A stretch of DNA of 64,000 bases from Otis tarda. Taxonomy: Eukaryota > Chordata > Aves > Otidiformes > Otididae. Within the stretch, counting starts at the first letter, position 1; the number at the start of each line of letters is the position of its first letter. This document shows, one piece after another, positions 13,900 to 26,001 of this stretch. The notes beneath the pieces are model-generated. The model was not told the DNA's origin and did no database searches. It saw only the letters and a program-made list of their open reading frames with translations. The DNA is taken from NCBI GenBank assembly GCA_026413225.1, contig CM048553.1:115574690-115638689 (forward strand), written 5' to 3'. The translations under genes and the position numbers were made by a program.

Positions 13900-16800
13900 A
13901 GCCTAAATTACCCAACAACAACAAAAAGAGGTACACATCTGAGGTAGAAGGGAAGGCTATGAATTATATGAAAAGCTAAAGGAGGCAGTTATGGGTAGGA
14001 TAGAGAGAAATAAGGAAACATAAATTGTTTCAGAGTTTTCAGATAAAGGGGAAATGAAAAAGCAGCATAAAAGAAATTAATTATATTCTGCAAGACTGAA
14101 TGGGAAACACAGGTCTCGAACAAGCCAGACTCCAGCAGGACTTCCTATAGGCTTGAAGGTAGTTTCAGGATTAAATACTTGCAATGAATATGCCTGGGCA
14201 AAAATTAAGACAAACTCTTATTTTACCCAAGCCACTTCCACCAGTAATAAATATCCATCCCAATAGCAGCGCTGTTCTGTACTCTTTTTAGAAACATTTT
14301 CATTGGCCAGGGTAACCTGTGTCCAACACTGAAGAAAGATTTACATACTAGACGCAGCTAGGAAGTTATTGAGAAAGCTAGACAAGGATAAGTATGTTAG
14401 GGTAAAATTAAATTAAGACTGTGAAAGTGTAAGCTTCTTCTGGCTACAGGCTAAACAGTGTTGCAGCAAATTTTCATGCTTAAAGATTTCTTTTAAGAGT
14501 GGCTTGTGATGGATCTTGTCTTGCAAAAAAAAAAAATCTGAGCCAATCTACAGCTCTCTAAAAATTGGCATCATGGTTAGCTTAACATATCCCCACTCTC
14601 TTCTAAAATGAGTGGCTATAAAGTTATGGGACAGAGATGGAAGTAAACCTTTTGTACTGGACTCTCCATCTACCAGTGAAACAGGAGGAAAACCAAATCA
14701 TATGTTACTAACAGCAGAATTAATTAATTGAACTGTAGTGAAATATGGCGTGTAACAAAAGGTTTATGAACTGAGGACCGGTCAGAAAGCCTCTGCTGTT
14801 ACAGATTGGTACAAACTGGCTGTGTCAGCAACGCTTACAGACAAAAATGTCAGGGGCATCAACCCGTTAGGAATACTGTATTTAGAAATTATGGAGTGTG
14901 CACCCATAATTTAGTTCTGTGCCCTGAGCGCAGCACTAGTATGGACAGGGTACTTTGGGTTTTCAGGCTTACAGTATCCTCACATCACCTCTGCCACACA
15001 AATTACCATGTTTATCAATGATTCCATCCTAGGCAATATCTTCCAGGACTCACATCACATTGCTTTTGGAAGAGCAGAAACACACCATCGGGGAATAGAA
15101 GTAACTGGGAAAACCGTGATGATACATTTCTGTCCCTGGAACTCGGCAAAATAAAAATTCTTGGTGGAAATGGTTCAATTTTGACTGATTGCACTGTTAA
15201 GTACTTGTGAATGTTTGGAATAAACTGGGAGAGTTGAAATAAAGAGGTTTCTTAAAATCCTATTACATGAAATTCCAAATAAGAAAGAGTACATTGGCTC
15301 CCATTGCAACTGGTGATGGCCTCTGTAAAGGAAGAACCCTTCCTCACCCCTTCATGCTGTGCAGCAGGTACCAGCTAAACAGAGTCACTGCCATATTTGG
15401 TAGGTATTACCAGAAGGTTAGTTTTCCACATTTAAATCTAATTTCTCTTACTGGCCTGAAACATTCACAGAGATATATGTGAGAGCACCCTGGAGTCTTG
15501 TGAATAAGAAGAGAGAGAAAATTCTCCCAGAGCAGCTGAAAAATAAGGAAAATTAAATTAAGGTGGTTAGGGGAAAGCAGCAAACTGCTCTATATTTCTT
15601 TCTCTCTTTACTCTGGAGATGATGTGTGTGTGTTTGTGTAGATGTAAAACCTTTTAGGCTCTGCTTGCTGAAGGTAAAGAAAAGCTGACTTTCCTCTCTG
15701 GCAGACATACCAAAAGGCTGCCAGCACAGTGCATTATTCATTTGCACTGTGTGAGTCATCGCCTGCTCTGTTATCAAAGAAAATTATTGTGATCAAGAGG
15801 AAAGGTGAAAAATAGTCCAAAATAGAATTACAGGCCTCTCTGTACCTCATTTTTTTATCAAATTTACAAGCAGCCATGTGCCAGGACAAACAAGGAGCTG
15901 ACCTCTAGGACAGCAGACAACTCGAGATGGTGGGTTTGGCCCTCATTTGCTTGTGGTCTTAATTTCTTCTCTCCAGAGCCCCAAGCCTTGTACATTAAAA
16001 GTTTCTAAGTACAATGTAAAAATTTACCTTCCTAAATATATCATATTGCTAAAACCACAAAATTAAAAATAGTTTTGGACAAAAGTACCATCCCTTTATA
16101 GTATTTAATCAGTAGGACTCAAAGCACTATTAAACAGTAAAATACCATCGAGATCCTGGTTATCTGTAAAGGTGGAAAACAGAGTCTCCCAGCCCTGTTC
16201 AAAGCCAGTCCATGGCTAAGCCAGGAGCAGAACTCTGATGTCCCAATGACCAGAAATCTTCCTAGAGCTTACAGCATCTCCATTTTATACTGATTGCATT
16301 AGCTCTTACTGCATCAAAATGTGGATTGTTAAGATATGAAGTCAGATATAACTTTTAAGGAAGAGAAAGGACTGTGTGCTAGGGCCACCGTGTTGCAATT
16401 GTGTGTCCAAAAGTCATGTTGGATTTCTCCTCTAAATTTCCCATGTGATTCTTAAGCAAACCACTGTTTTTTCTGTATATTTTATGTATAATGGGGCTAA
16501 GAATAGCTTTTTAGCTCCCAGACCTTCACAGTCTGTGAGGTACTGAGATGCTTTGCAGACAAAAGCGTTGCTTAGAAACAAAAATAAAAACCAAAGGTCC
16601 CTAATTTTGCCTCCCAAAGAGACTCGGAAACCAAACCAGTGCCTCAAGACCATATTTCTCCTGAAGCACAGCAGCAAAGTTAGCTCACAGGCAGAAAACA
16701 GAGCTGTGCTGAGACCTGCTGTGTTTTGGAAGCCAGCTGGCCTAGCAGCAAGCACCGTGTCCCCAAGCTGCTGGCTGCGGTTAGCTCTGCTGCCGCCACA

Positions 16801-19800
16801 CAGCCCACCACTCCCAGCCTCACCATTGCCATCCTTCAGGTGCTCAGAGGCTGTGCTCTCCAGAGGCCTCTCTGAACCTCCTAGCTCTCCCAGCTCTTCA
16901 GCACGCCGAGTACAAAACTGTTATTACCAGCAGCTACTGTCCCAGACTGGGACTCTGGTTTAAATAATTCATTTTGATAACAATGTGTAGGTTAATTGAT
17001 CAGTCATTAATTTTCTTGCTTTGTAGTTTTTCCTAATTATCTCCATCACATGGAAGGTCCGTAAGGCATGTTCCTTGGTGAGTAGGCCTACTTTTTATTG
17101 CTTTTTGAAAAAGTACAACATGTGTGCAATTATTCAATGCCTTTCCATCTCTCAGCATGCCCTTTGGTGCAGCATATTCTGTTTCTGAACTCTTTGAGAC
17201 AATGGTTAACCTCTCTTCCCACAAGAAATACTGGTCCTATAGGCTGCAGCAGCAATTCAAGTGTTGATAGAAATTTCAAGAAACAAACACCTTTTTCCAG
17301 ACCTGACAGCTTTTCCTGTGAAAATTCAGTTAAGGGCTTGTGGAAACAATCATGAGCAACCACAGGTCCAAATGTTCCTGTTCCTTTTTTGAAGTCTAAA
17401 AACCAAAGCTAGCGAAGAGAATATTTTTCTGGCACAAATATTTATTGCAAAACCTTGCAGTGGCAGCAGGGGTCAGTTGTCACATCCAGGCATCATTCTG
17501 CTCTGGTACTTTGCAAATGTGCAAGTCTTCCCATATTTCTGCCCTAGACCTTGTTGTTATGGGTACAAGGTGGGAGGCATGTCCTATCCTTTGCATATTA
17601 CCTCTTTCTGGTGGGCTGTGAGAAGCAGGAGACTATTCTAGTCTCTAGGTAATGTTAGGTTGAAGTGTAAGGAGATAGAGGAGCCATGTGCCTGACTGAG
17701 CAGAGATAGTACAGCTTCCAAGAACAGATGGCACTTGTGGGCAAGGGATGTATACACACACCTCTGTGCAGGCATAGGGCACAGATCACAAGTTACAGGA
17801 GGAGATTTCTGCTTTAACTGTTGGAACAGTTGCTTCAGCTGAACAAGATCAAGTTCCTGCCACGCAAGTCTGCCAGGGGACTGAGCTGGAAGGAAGGCAA
17901 GGCATGAAGGCTGTCGGTGCATACTCATCTTTAAATAGCAAAGCTGCATCAGCAGAAGTCTGAAATCTTCCAAAGCCACAGGGGCACAACTACAGTGCAC
18001 TCACTCCCTGTTATATCTGTCCCATGGGATGTGTGATATGTGCTTGCCACATGCTATCCCCATGTCAGGAAGAATCCCAGATGTGCTCTGTTTTCTTTGC
18101 TCTGATTTCCTCGGGGAAGAACATAGCAGCCGGGAAGGAGTTGTGGTGCACTCTCCTGTTGTGCACTGCTGGGAGGCTGGGGGGTACAGGGTGACCTGCA
18201 TAAAGCACCTGCTCTGCAATCTAGACGTAGGGGCAAGGTTTTCATTTTTGACAGCAGAAAATCTATGCACACCAAGCTTGCTCTTACAGCCTGGAAAATA
18301 TGACCACGGTAACCCCGTTGAGCTGTGTAAGATTGCTTAGCAGAGAGGAAATCAAAGGAGTTCATGACTATTTTTAAATTTCATTGTAAGAAAGACAGCT
18401 TCATCTTGAAAAAGAAATTCATAAAATCCTAACTACAATAGCCTATGATAGAAGGATTAAGACATACATGAGGTGTAAGGAGATAAATACCTCTGTACTC
18501 CTCTTGTAGCTTCCAATGGGCCATTTAATGAGAAACAGTAAAGACTGAAAGAGCAAACCCTCTCTGGCCTTCTATGCAATTTTAAAATTAAATGGTAGGA
18601 CAAATTTTTGGAGTGTTAGATGTGAATGTTCAGCATAGTATCAACCCAGCAGTATATGACAAACAAACATAATTTCCTTTTGTATCTCTCTAAATTCTCC
18701 CCCAAATTCCAGTGCTCATTCCCTCATACTTCCATTCCAGAGGCATTTGCAGCCTTTCCTCACTCTCCATTTACCACATACCACCTTGTCTCCCTACAAT
18801 ATTCTCACCAACATGTTGTTCAAACTTATGTCCAAAAATTCTTACAAAACTACTGTGGTTACCTCCCACGAAACCTCTACCTGAGATGCTCTCCTGGGCC
18901 TAACAGCTGGAGAAGTCAAGTGACTCCCTAAAAGTCTTGGTAGGATCTATGTGTCTGGGCCTGTTGCAAAGGTCCTTCAGTGACCCTCAGGTCTGGCAAA
19001 GGAGGTAGTTCTCCAAAACAAAACCCTAGGGAAGTCATGGTAGTATAGCATTCTGGAGAATCTAAAGGAAAAGACTACAAAAGTTACTTGTGTTTAATTC
19101 TCTGACTTAAAAGGATGGAGAACTGATTTTATTCCCTGGGCAGATACTGTTAAATTTCTGCAATGTAAGTACAATAGCAAAATAATGCTTTTAAATATGC
19201 TTACTTTTGGAGAGAGAAGCACAGACAACCAGTTGCATTGCAACAGCATCCCACTTCCAGTTGCTTTTCTCATTTATTTTAGAGGTATTTTATTTTATAG
19301 AGGAGTTATTTTTTGTAACCTGTTGTTTAATACTGTGCTCTGCTAACCATCACCATTACCCTGTTTTTCTGTCCTTCACCCTTAATTACCCATGTTTCAT
19401 CTGAAGATGATGACATGCAACCATGCAGTTAGAGACATCAAGAAGAATCCTCACAGTGAAAGATTTACACTCCGTGTTCAGTCTTACAGGTGAAGCAGCT
19501 GAGATCTTTCAGAGCAGATCACTGCTCTGAAAAGCCAGCTGCTCAGAAGCCAGCATTTCCTCCAGCTGATGACCCTGCTTCTGCTTTCCCATCCTCCGTG
19601 TCACATATCCTTTTCCTGTGTATTTAAATAATATGCATTTTCAAGTCCCTCTATGCATTGCTCCTGCTGTTACATCAATTCTTATGAGAAATATTTCTCT
19701 ACTAGTCATTGCTCTTTCCAGGAACATGTCCTTGAAAGGAAACAGAGTAGATGTGTCAGTTAGATGGGCCAGACCTGAAGCAATGATGCTGAACACCCAA

Positions 19801-22800
19801 GCTTCTGGAGGAACTCCAGGAATTAGTTTAGCCTGAGTGGCTGCTCAAATCTCTGTATTGGAACTGTCCAAACAGATATGAAACAGATATGAAAGCTTTA
19901 AGAAAATACAGATAAGTTTTACGCGTCTCTTCCAGTAAAATGGTGCTTGGGTCTTAAGAGGAAACCAAATAAAATTTCAAACTTAGTTTCCAGGGATTGG
20001 TAAGAAAGGAAAATCCTGGAGTCCCACAGATACCCATACTCACCTACCATTGTTCTGAAACTGTGTCTGTAACACCACACTTCTATTTGATACTTTAAAG
20101 GAGTTTCTAACACCTCTTTGCTTGCACTGTCTTTAGCAAGGCCTTGTCAAGCACTACATATATTTTTGTCTCTCTGTAGTCTTAAAGTATTTCAGGGTAT
20201 CAGGCTGCACTACTTTTATTATAAAACATGATCCTATTCTTGCAAACAGCCTAGTTAGAGGACAAACACCATGTACTCTGCGGCACAGTGGAAATTCTAT
20301 TCTACAGCTATTGAACTTTCTTGGGCCAGTACTAGTTCCAACCTGTTTAGACACAATTTTTTTTTAGTTTTTTTTTATTTATTTTTGTTAGAAGAATGAA
20401 TACTTTAGTTTCAGAACTGACTCCTTATTTTCAATTAAAAATGGCACTTGCTATCCCACAAGTCAAAATGATGGGTCATCATTCCTCTATAGAAAAAAAC
20501 CTTTACCATACAGCTTCTAAAACTAGCAAAAGTAACTGCATATTAAATCAATGGCTCAGCAGATGGGTAGGTAAAATAAAACCAAGTCCTATTCTATTAA
20601 ATAAGGAGAAATGAAGGCTGAGACTGTAAACATTATTAGATTCAATGTAGTTCTTCAATGCCACAGGCAAGTGAGTGAGTCAAAGGCCGTGGTCTCCATG
20701 AAGAATTTTCCATAAGGTGTGTTCCTCCACTTTGGCTATCCTTTATAGGTTTGCCTGTAGTCAGTTCCTGTCTTTTTTTGTTTGATTTCAAAAATCTTCT
20801 CTAGCTTTTAGCGTAGGTCTCCCACACACTGATGACCTTTTAAATAAATAAAATGTTAACAGTTCATTCAAGCTATTACACAACTCATTCTTCAAAGTAG
20901 CAGGCAAACGATCAAAACTGGGGGAAAGAAGACCTGTCTGTGCTACATGATTTTGGCTTGCTTTGTTTTCCTGACAGGTTCTGTTTGAGAACTGAGAAGC
21001 ATGCTTTGTAACTGGTTCAATGCTCAGAAATTCTCAGTGTCGTGTCATTATTCATCGTTTCTGTTTTGATCATTTAAGCAATCTTTTCATGTTGTTTTCC
21101 TCCTGGATATATTATCTGACATGCAACAACCAGAGTTTTCATAAAGCTCTTTGGTGCCTGTGGCTACACACGTAGCTGATGCCTGCTTAAATGGCATTTT
21201 CACAGCCTTCGGAGGTATGCTGCAGCATCTGAAAAAACAATTGCTGCACTGGAAAGCTCAAGACACTCTTAAAATCATCTACACAAAACAGTGACATAAC
21301 TTGGGAGGAGAGGTAGAATCTAGGCAAAGTACAATGTCAAATTGAATACCTTGGTCTTACTTCTGAAAACACACCATTGATTTGGATATGTATCAAATCA
21401 ACCGGAACCTAGAAACTGATAAATTTAAAATGAAGAAATCTTGACTTAGAGGAAAAAGGCCAGTAGATTTAAAAACAACCTCTTCATCTTGGCTAAACAA
21501 ATGAAAGTGAAAAGAACACTAAGCTAGGTTCCCACAAAAGTGAATAAATTTTAAAAAATGCTAATACAGCTGCTCCGTTAGAATTAATGGGAAGTGTCAC
21601 TGCTGTGATACCGCAGTTCTGCTACAGTAAGAAGTGGTATATGAGCCCTACAAATGCACAGGATTGGCCAAATAACCAGAATTGTCTAAAGGATTATAAA
21701 AACAAACCAAAAATGTGTGTTAGTGTGACTCGTACCCCCTGCTCCTGACAGTTACTTTTATAAATTTTGATGTCCGTACCTGCATTTATGCCTCTACAGA
21801 TTCACAAAAGTCAAGACAAGGAAATTTGGATTACTTCTAGAATGAAATTCTTCTCAGAAGCAGGAATTCCTGTTGCACATCTTCAGAGTCCCAGGTGAGA
21901 TTCCCAGATAAGAAAACCCATACAGCAGTTTTGCATCTTATACTTTTGACAAGTGTGTTTATATAAATTACTCTCCATATTTCCACATTAATTTTTGCAT
22001 TTTAAATTCTGCTTTCACCTTGAATCCCTCAGTTGTGAGAATGCCAAGCCTTAACTACTATTTGTGTATGCATGTACATTATCTTGCTCCAGTATAGCAC
22101 TTTGCATCAGCAAAAGAAACAAACATCATTGCTGGCATTTTGCAAGAGCAACAGCACAATGGAATCCAGGAGTGGTAGTTAACACTGGCCAATATAAAAT
22201 TTCTATATTGAAAGATTTTTGAAGAGTTCACACTTAGTCATAATTACATTGTTATTTTAATGGTTAATATCATAGGAAGTCAACATGAGAAAATACGCCA
22301 CACACAAAGAAAACCAAACAATTTAATGACACCAATATATAAACACAGTATTTTGACACTGAAATAGTAAAAACTTAAATAAAAAAAAACCAAAAGAATT
22401 TCATGAAACCTGGACTAATGAGCATTTCCTCAATCCTTTTTTTTTCTATGTAGGAAGAAATCAAAGACCAAATAAAACAAATGTTTTTATTAGCATGATG
22501 TGGACGCCAGCAGCATTTTCGTGGGTGAGAAGACTGACTGATCTTCAAAGCATTTAAATGTAATCTCAGAAAAGTCATTGCATTATAGGGAAAAGTTAGA
22601 AAACTAGTTAAAGAACCTCAGAGGACAAGGTCACATCATTCTGTCCTGTCTTGTAACTCTCCAGCTGCCTAGAAGTTTACCCGATGAAATGAGATGTGGC
22701 ATCTCAGCCAAGCTTTCCTATAGGATGTACTCCCTGAAATGTCTATAAACCCCAAAACATTGGTGCAGGCTTTATCCTTTCTTTGCTTGAAGTAGTGACA

Positions 22801-23202
22801 AGGTTGTCATTCAAATTACCAAGGTACCTATTTCTAGATACCCAGCCTGCTTTCCCAAGGCCAGCATGATACTCTGGCTGTCAGCAAATTAAAAAAAAAA
22901 AAAAGTTATTTCATTTCAGAGATACAATCACTCAGTGTAATGTATGAACCATTGTAACTTTTAGATTGAAGGCAACAAAATAAGAATAATTTCCTTCTGG
23001 GCCATGTTTCCCAGACTTGTTCTAACAAGTCTAATTCATACGTAGCTGCTGTTTCTAGTTCTCTTGGATCTCTGGAAGACAATTCCACTTGCTTTGCTCT
23101 ATAGTTTCCAGTAGAAAAAAAATAGCAAAGATTAAGATTTATCAAATGTAAGTAAAAGGACTAACCTTTGCATTCCCTCTTGCACCACAATATCCATTGT
23201 AA
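13900..23202. other. Non-coding stretch, no gene recognised
   Basis: Mostly AT-rich DNA with somewhat GC-richer patches near 16.7-16.95 kb and 17.6-18.3 kb. In those patches overlapping open frames appear on both strands, none with a recognisable domain. It also holds a T-rich run at 20357-20391, an A14 run at 22891-22904 and a 10-bp hairpin at 19507-19532. I see no mobile element that I can name. Confidence 0.6.
19507..19532. other. Perfect 10-bp inverted repeat
   Basis: The arms TTTCAGAGCA and TGCTCTGAAA are exact reverse complements around a 6-nt spacer, GATCAC. It could form a small stem-loop. Its function is unknown, and a palindrome of this size is not rare in 64 kb. Confidence 0.7.
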
Positions 23203-24362
23203 GAAGGTGTCGTAGTTCAGCCCTGATCAGGACCAGACTATGCAGTCTCTCTCTCACTCCCCCCACCCTCTGAGAGAACAGGGAGAGGTGATATAAGAAA
23301 AAAACGGCTCGAGGTTTGAGATAAGGACAGGGAGAAATCCTTAAAGTTACCGTCACGGGCAAAACAGACTCGACTTGGGGAAAGCTATTCATTTATTACT
23401 ACAAACAGCAGGATAATGAGACAGAGAACAAGATAACCTCCATTCACCCCTTCCTCTTCCCAAGCTTAACATTATCTCTACTACCTTCCCCCCCCGAGCG
23501 GCACAGGAGGGAAGAGGGAATGGGGGTTGCAGTCAGTTCATCATACGTTGTTTCACGCCGCTGCTTCATGGTCGGGGGAAGAACTCCTCACATTCCTCCC
23601 CTGCTCCATCGTGGGGTCCCACCCCTATGCCACAGTCCTTCGTGGAACTGCTCCGGCGTGGGTCATCTCTTTCACGGAGTACAGTCTCTCCAGAACAGCT
23701 GTCCCAGCGGGCCCTCCATGGGCCACAGCCTCCTTCAGGCATCCACCTCCCCCGGTACGGGGTCCTTCACGGGCTCCAAGTGGATCTCTGCTCCTCCGTG
23801 GACCTCCATGGGCTGCAGGGGGACAACCTGCTCCACCATGGTCGTCACCACAGGCTGCAGGGGAATCTTGGCCAGGAGCCGCATTACTCCTCCCCCTCCT
23901 TCTGAACTGACCTTGGCGTCTGCAGCCGTTCCTCACAACAGGGTGGTAGATGTCTCTCAGGATCTCTTTTTTACATCTTATTCACTTCTCATTTCCTCTC
24001 CACTTCTTGCAGCCAGGCCGGACCGAGTCGGGCCCAGTCGGCTGCCTGGCGAGAGGCCAGAGGGTGAGGCCTGCAAGGCCCATGAGGCCTGCGCCTCCCC
24101 CTCTGTGCCTCTGCCCCTGCTCAGCTTCTTCACATCTTCTCTTCTCTCTCTTTTTTTTTTGTTTTCCCCTTCCTTCTTAAATACGTTATCGCAGAGGCGT
24201 TATCACGGAACATTCTGCTACCAATTGGCTCGGCCTTGGCCAGCAGCAGGTCCGCCCCAGGCCCGGCTGAGTCCACTGAACAAAGGGGAGCGACTTCTAG
24301 CAGTTTCCTACAGAAGCTACCACCTTAGGCCCCCCCCTCACTAACAAAACCACGACAGAAGG
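23203..24362 (-). mobile_element. Solo ERV LTR, 1150 bp, with 5-bp target duplications
   Basis: The LTR proper is 23208-24357. It begins TGTCGTAG and ends ACCACGACA, so the two ends carry a 6-bp inverted repeat (TGTCGT/ACGACA). It is flanked by identical GAAGG duplications at 23203-23207 and 24358-24362. Orientation is minus: on that strand a TATTTAAG box (plus-strand 24177-24184) comes before an AATAAA signal (plus-strand 23392-23397). It is GC-rich and has a pyrimidine-rich tract near 24.15 kb. The family is one I recognise as a widespread avian LTR, and the 5-bp duplication fits ERVL-like integration. No internal retroviral sequence is attached, so it is a recombination product. The 274-codon open frame inside it runs antisense to the LTR and is not considered a gene. 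Confidence 0.9.
24177..24184 (-). promoter_or_regulatory. TATA-like box of the 1150-bp LTR
   Basis: The minus strand reads TATTTAAG, followed by a purine-rich GAAGGAAGGGG. This is the best core-promoter candidate in the LTR, and its place upstream of the AATAAA signal supports the minus orientation. Confidence 0.5.
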
Positions 24363-24540
24363 CAATAAGTAGTATTCTCTAAGCAAAAAAAACCCAATCA
24401 AACAAGCCCCCAAAACCTTTTCATCAAAGTTAGATTGAGTAGGCTGGAGTTAGGCTGAGTATGCACCACAACTTCTGAATTTATTCTGATAGTTCAGTAC
24501 AAAAACACTACATGAAATTCTTAAATCAGAAAAAAAAACC
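24363..24540. other. Short spacer between two LTRs
   Basis: AT-rich spacer between the two minus-strand LTRs, ending in an A9 run (24530-24538) followed by CC. Nothing recognisable. Confidence 0.6.
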
Positions 24541-24695
24541 TGTCATGGTTTAGCTACAGTCGGCAATCGAGTACCACACAGCTGCTCAATCACCCTTCCC
24601 CTCCCCAGGTGATGGAGGAGAGAATCAGGTAGAAAAGAAAACTCATGGGTTGAGATAAAGACAGTTTACCAGGATAGCAAAGGAAAAGATAATTT

Positions 24696-24714
24696 TATAT
24701 ATATATATATATAT
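24696..24714. repeat. (TA)n microsatellite
   Basis: 19 bp of uninterrupted alternating T and A within the 604-bp LTR. Confidence 0.95.
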
Positions 24715-24731
24715 GCACACATAAAAGAGAT

Positions 24732-24784
24732 ATAATGATAATAATAGGATAATAATAATAATAGTAATAATAATAATCATAATA
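24732..24784. repeat. (ATA)n-type imperfect microsatellite
   Basis: Irregular tandem ATA units interrupted by ATG, AGG and AGT triplets, inside the LTR and just after the TA run. Probably slippage expansion after insertion. Confidence 0.9.
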
Positions 24785-25144
24785 GAATGATGCATAATTT
24801 CTCACCACCCAACAACCCCCTGACCAATACAGCCCATCCAAGCAGCAATCATGGAATGAAAAAATCAACTATACAACTATAAATGATGCTGAAATGATTC
24901 TGAACAGTAAGAGAAAAGAGAGGAATACTTTCTTTGGCCAGTTTGGGTCAACTGTTCTAGCTGTATTTGTCCGAGCTTCCTGTACCTGGACATTAGTGAA
25001 ACGTGGGAAGCTGGACAGTGACCTAGGTCTCTTTAGCAACAATGCATAACATCAGTGTGTTTATGAACATTCTTCACATACAAAATCGAAAACACATCAA
25101 CAACTGAGAGGAAAAGTAACTCCATCCCAGCCAAAACCAGGACA

Positions 25145-25472
25145 GAATCACTTTCCCAAATTATACATCAGCATGACTAACGAAATCTTATGATAACTCT
25201 GAAATGTCAGTGATTTGGCTGCTTCTGGAAACATAATACTGAACAAAATATAGTACTGTCTGATCCCATGCATTTTAGTTCTAATCCATAGTTTTGCCTT
25301 ACATTTCTGATTTTTTTAAGGATTTAATCTTCTACATTTTCAGTTACTTAAGGTTGTTAGTTTCATAAGGATTTTCATATGATTCTATGATTCTGTATCA
25401 TAGACCTATTTGAAATAGGTTAGCATGTATCCCTGAATCTCTGTCAAAACAATACTTTTTCCATGTAATTTT
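25145..25472. other. Spacer, no gene recognised
   Basis: AT-rich. It contains two ATTCTATG-like units near 25380-25396, which resemble the CR1 terminal repeat on the plus strand, opposite to the CR1 that follows. No CR1 body is attached to them. Confidence 0.55.
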
Positions 25473-25682
25473 AGAATCATAGAAGAGTTAGGGCTGGAAG
25501 GGACCTTCAAAGATCAGCTAGTCCAACCCCCTTGCAAGAAGCAGGAATGTCTCCAACCAGATCAGGTTGCTCAGAGCCTCATCCAACCTGGCCTTGAATG
25601 TTTCCAGGGATGGGATGTGAGAACGTAGTCATGGATCCCGCTGCATGCTAAGCGAAAATTGTTTATTGTTACAGCTTATGTG

Positions 25683-25690
25683 TTTATATA
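25683..25690 (-). promoter_or_regulatory. TATA box of the compact LTR
   Basis: Minus-strand TATATAAA. It starts 23 bp before the AATAAA signal (plus-strand 25662-25667), so the polyadenylation signal sits between TATA and the expected cap site, as in avian alpharetrovirus LTRs. Confidence 0.7.
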
Positions 25691-25746
25691 CCCTTTGATC
25701 ATCCAACCACCACCAGATGTCCTTTATCTTGTTTTTTTCTTCTCTC

Positions 25747-25787
25747 GGAAAGTCCCTTGTCTTATTTTCCTTCTTTCGGAAAGTCCC
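25747..25787 (-). promoter_or_regulatory. Two perfect kappaB-type motifs in the compact LTR
   Basis: GGGACTTTCC occurs twice on the minus strand (plus-strand 25747-25756 and 25778-25787), starts 31 bp apart, each inside a longer near-repeat (TTC[T/C]..CGGAAAGTCCCTTGT on the plus strand). This 10-mer is a classic high-affinity NF-kappaB site. Position upstream of the TATA box is right for an LTR enhancer. Activity is not shown by sequence. Confidence 0.75.
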
Positions 25788-26001
25788 TTGTTTCTCATTC
25801 CCATGGCTTCTGATACTCGTCGTCCCCAACAATGGGGTATCTACCACCTCTCTGGGCAACCTGCTCCGGTGTTCCACCACTTCATTGCAAAAATTTTTTT
25901 CCTTATATCCAGTCTGAATCTACCTCCCTTTATACTAAAACCATTACCCCTTGTCCTATCACAACAGGCCCTACTAAAGAGTTTCTCCTTGTCTTTCTTA
26001 T

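Larger units (their letters stand above)
24541..25144 (-). mobile_element. ERV LTR, about 604 bp, with microsatellite expansions
   Basis: The plus strand opens TGTCATGGTTTAGC and closes AAAACCAGGACA, the reverse complement of the LTR type that begins TGTCCTGGTTTTGGCTGGG. The segment GGGTTGAGATAAAGACAG near 24.65 kb is the reverse complement of the family's polyadenylation-region landmark, so the LTR lies on the minus strand. The first 16 nt are shared exactly with the partial LTR at 13.4 kb. A TA run and an ATA/ATG-rich run lie in its middle. The flanks (AAACC before, GAATC after) are not a clean target duplication, so the boundaries or later mutation leave this open. No retroviral gene is attached. 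Confidence 0.8.
25610..25837 (-). mobile_element. Compact 216-bp solo LTR nested in CR1
   Basis: The LTR proper is 25616-25831, from TGTGAGAACG to CCCCAACA, with canonical TG...CA ends. The flanking 6-mers are ATGGGA (25610-25615) and ATGGGG (25832-25837). They match at five of six bases, and the uninterrupted CR1 would read GGATGGGG there, so this is a 6-bp target duplication with one mutation. On the minus strand the order is two GGGACTTTCC motifs, a TATATAAA box and an AATAAA signal. A 6-bp duplication, very short length and AATAAA lying just after TATA fit alpharetrovirus-like or other betaretrovirus/ERVK-type LTRs. The assignment is inference; a database comparison would decide it. No viral gene remains. 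Confidence 0.85.

Noticed and set aside
16553..16963. 136-codon plus-strand open frame
   Set aside because: It lies in a GC-richer patch, has a Ser/Pro-rich low-complexity tail, no domain and an overlapping minus-strand frame. Expected by chance.
25378..25396. Plus-strand ATTCTATG units as a CR1 3' terminus
   Set aside because: No CR1 body precedes them, so a separate element is not supported.
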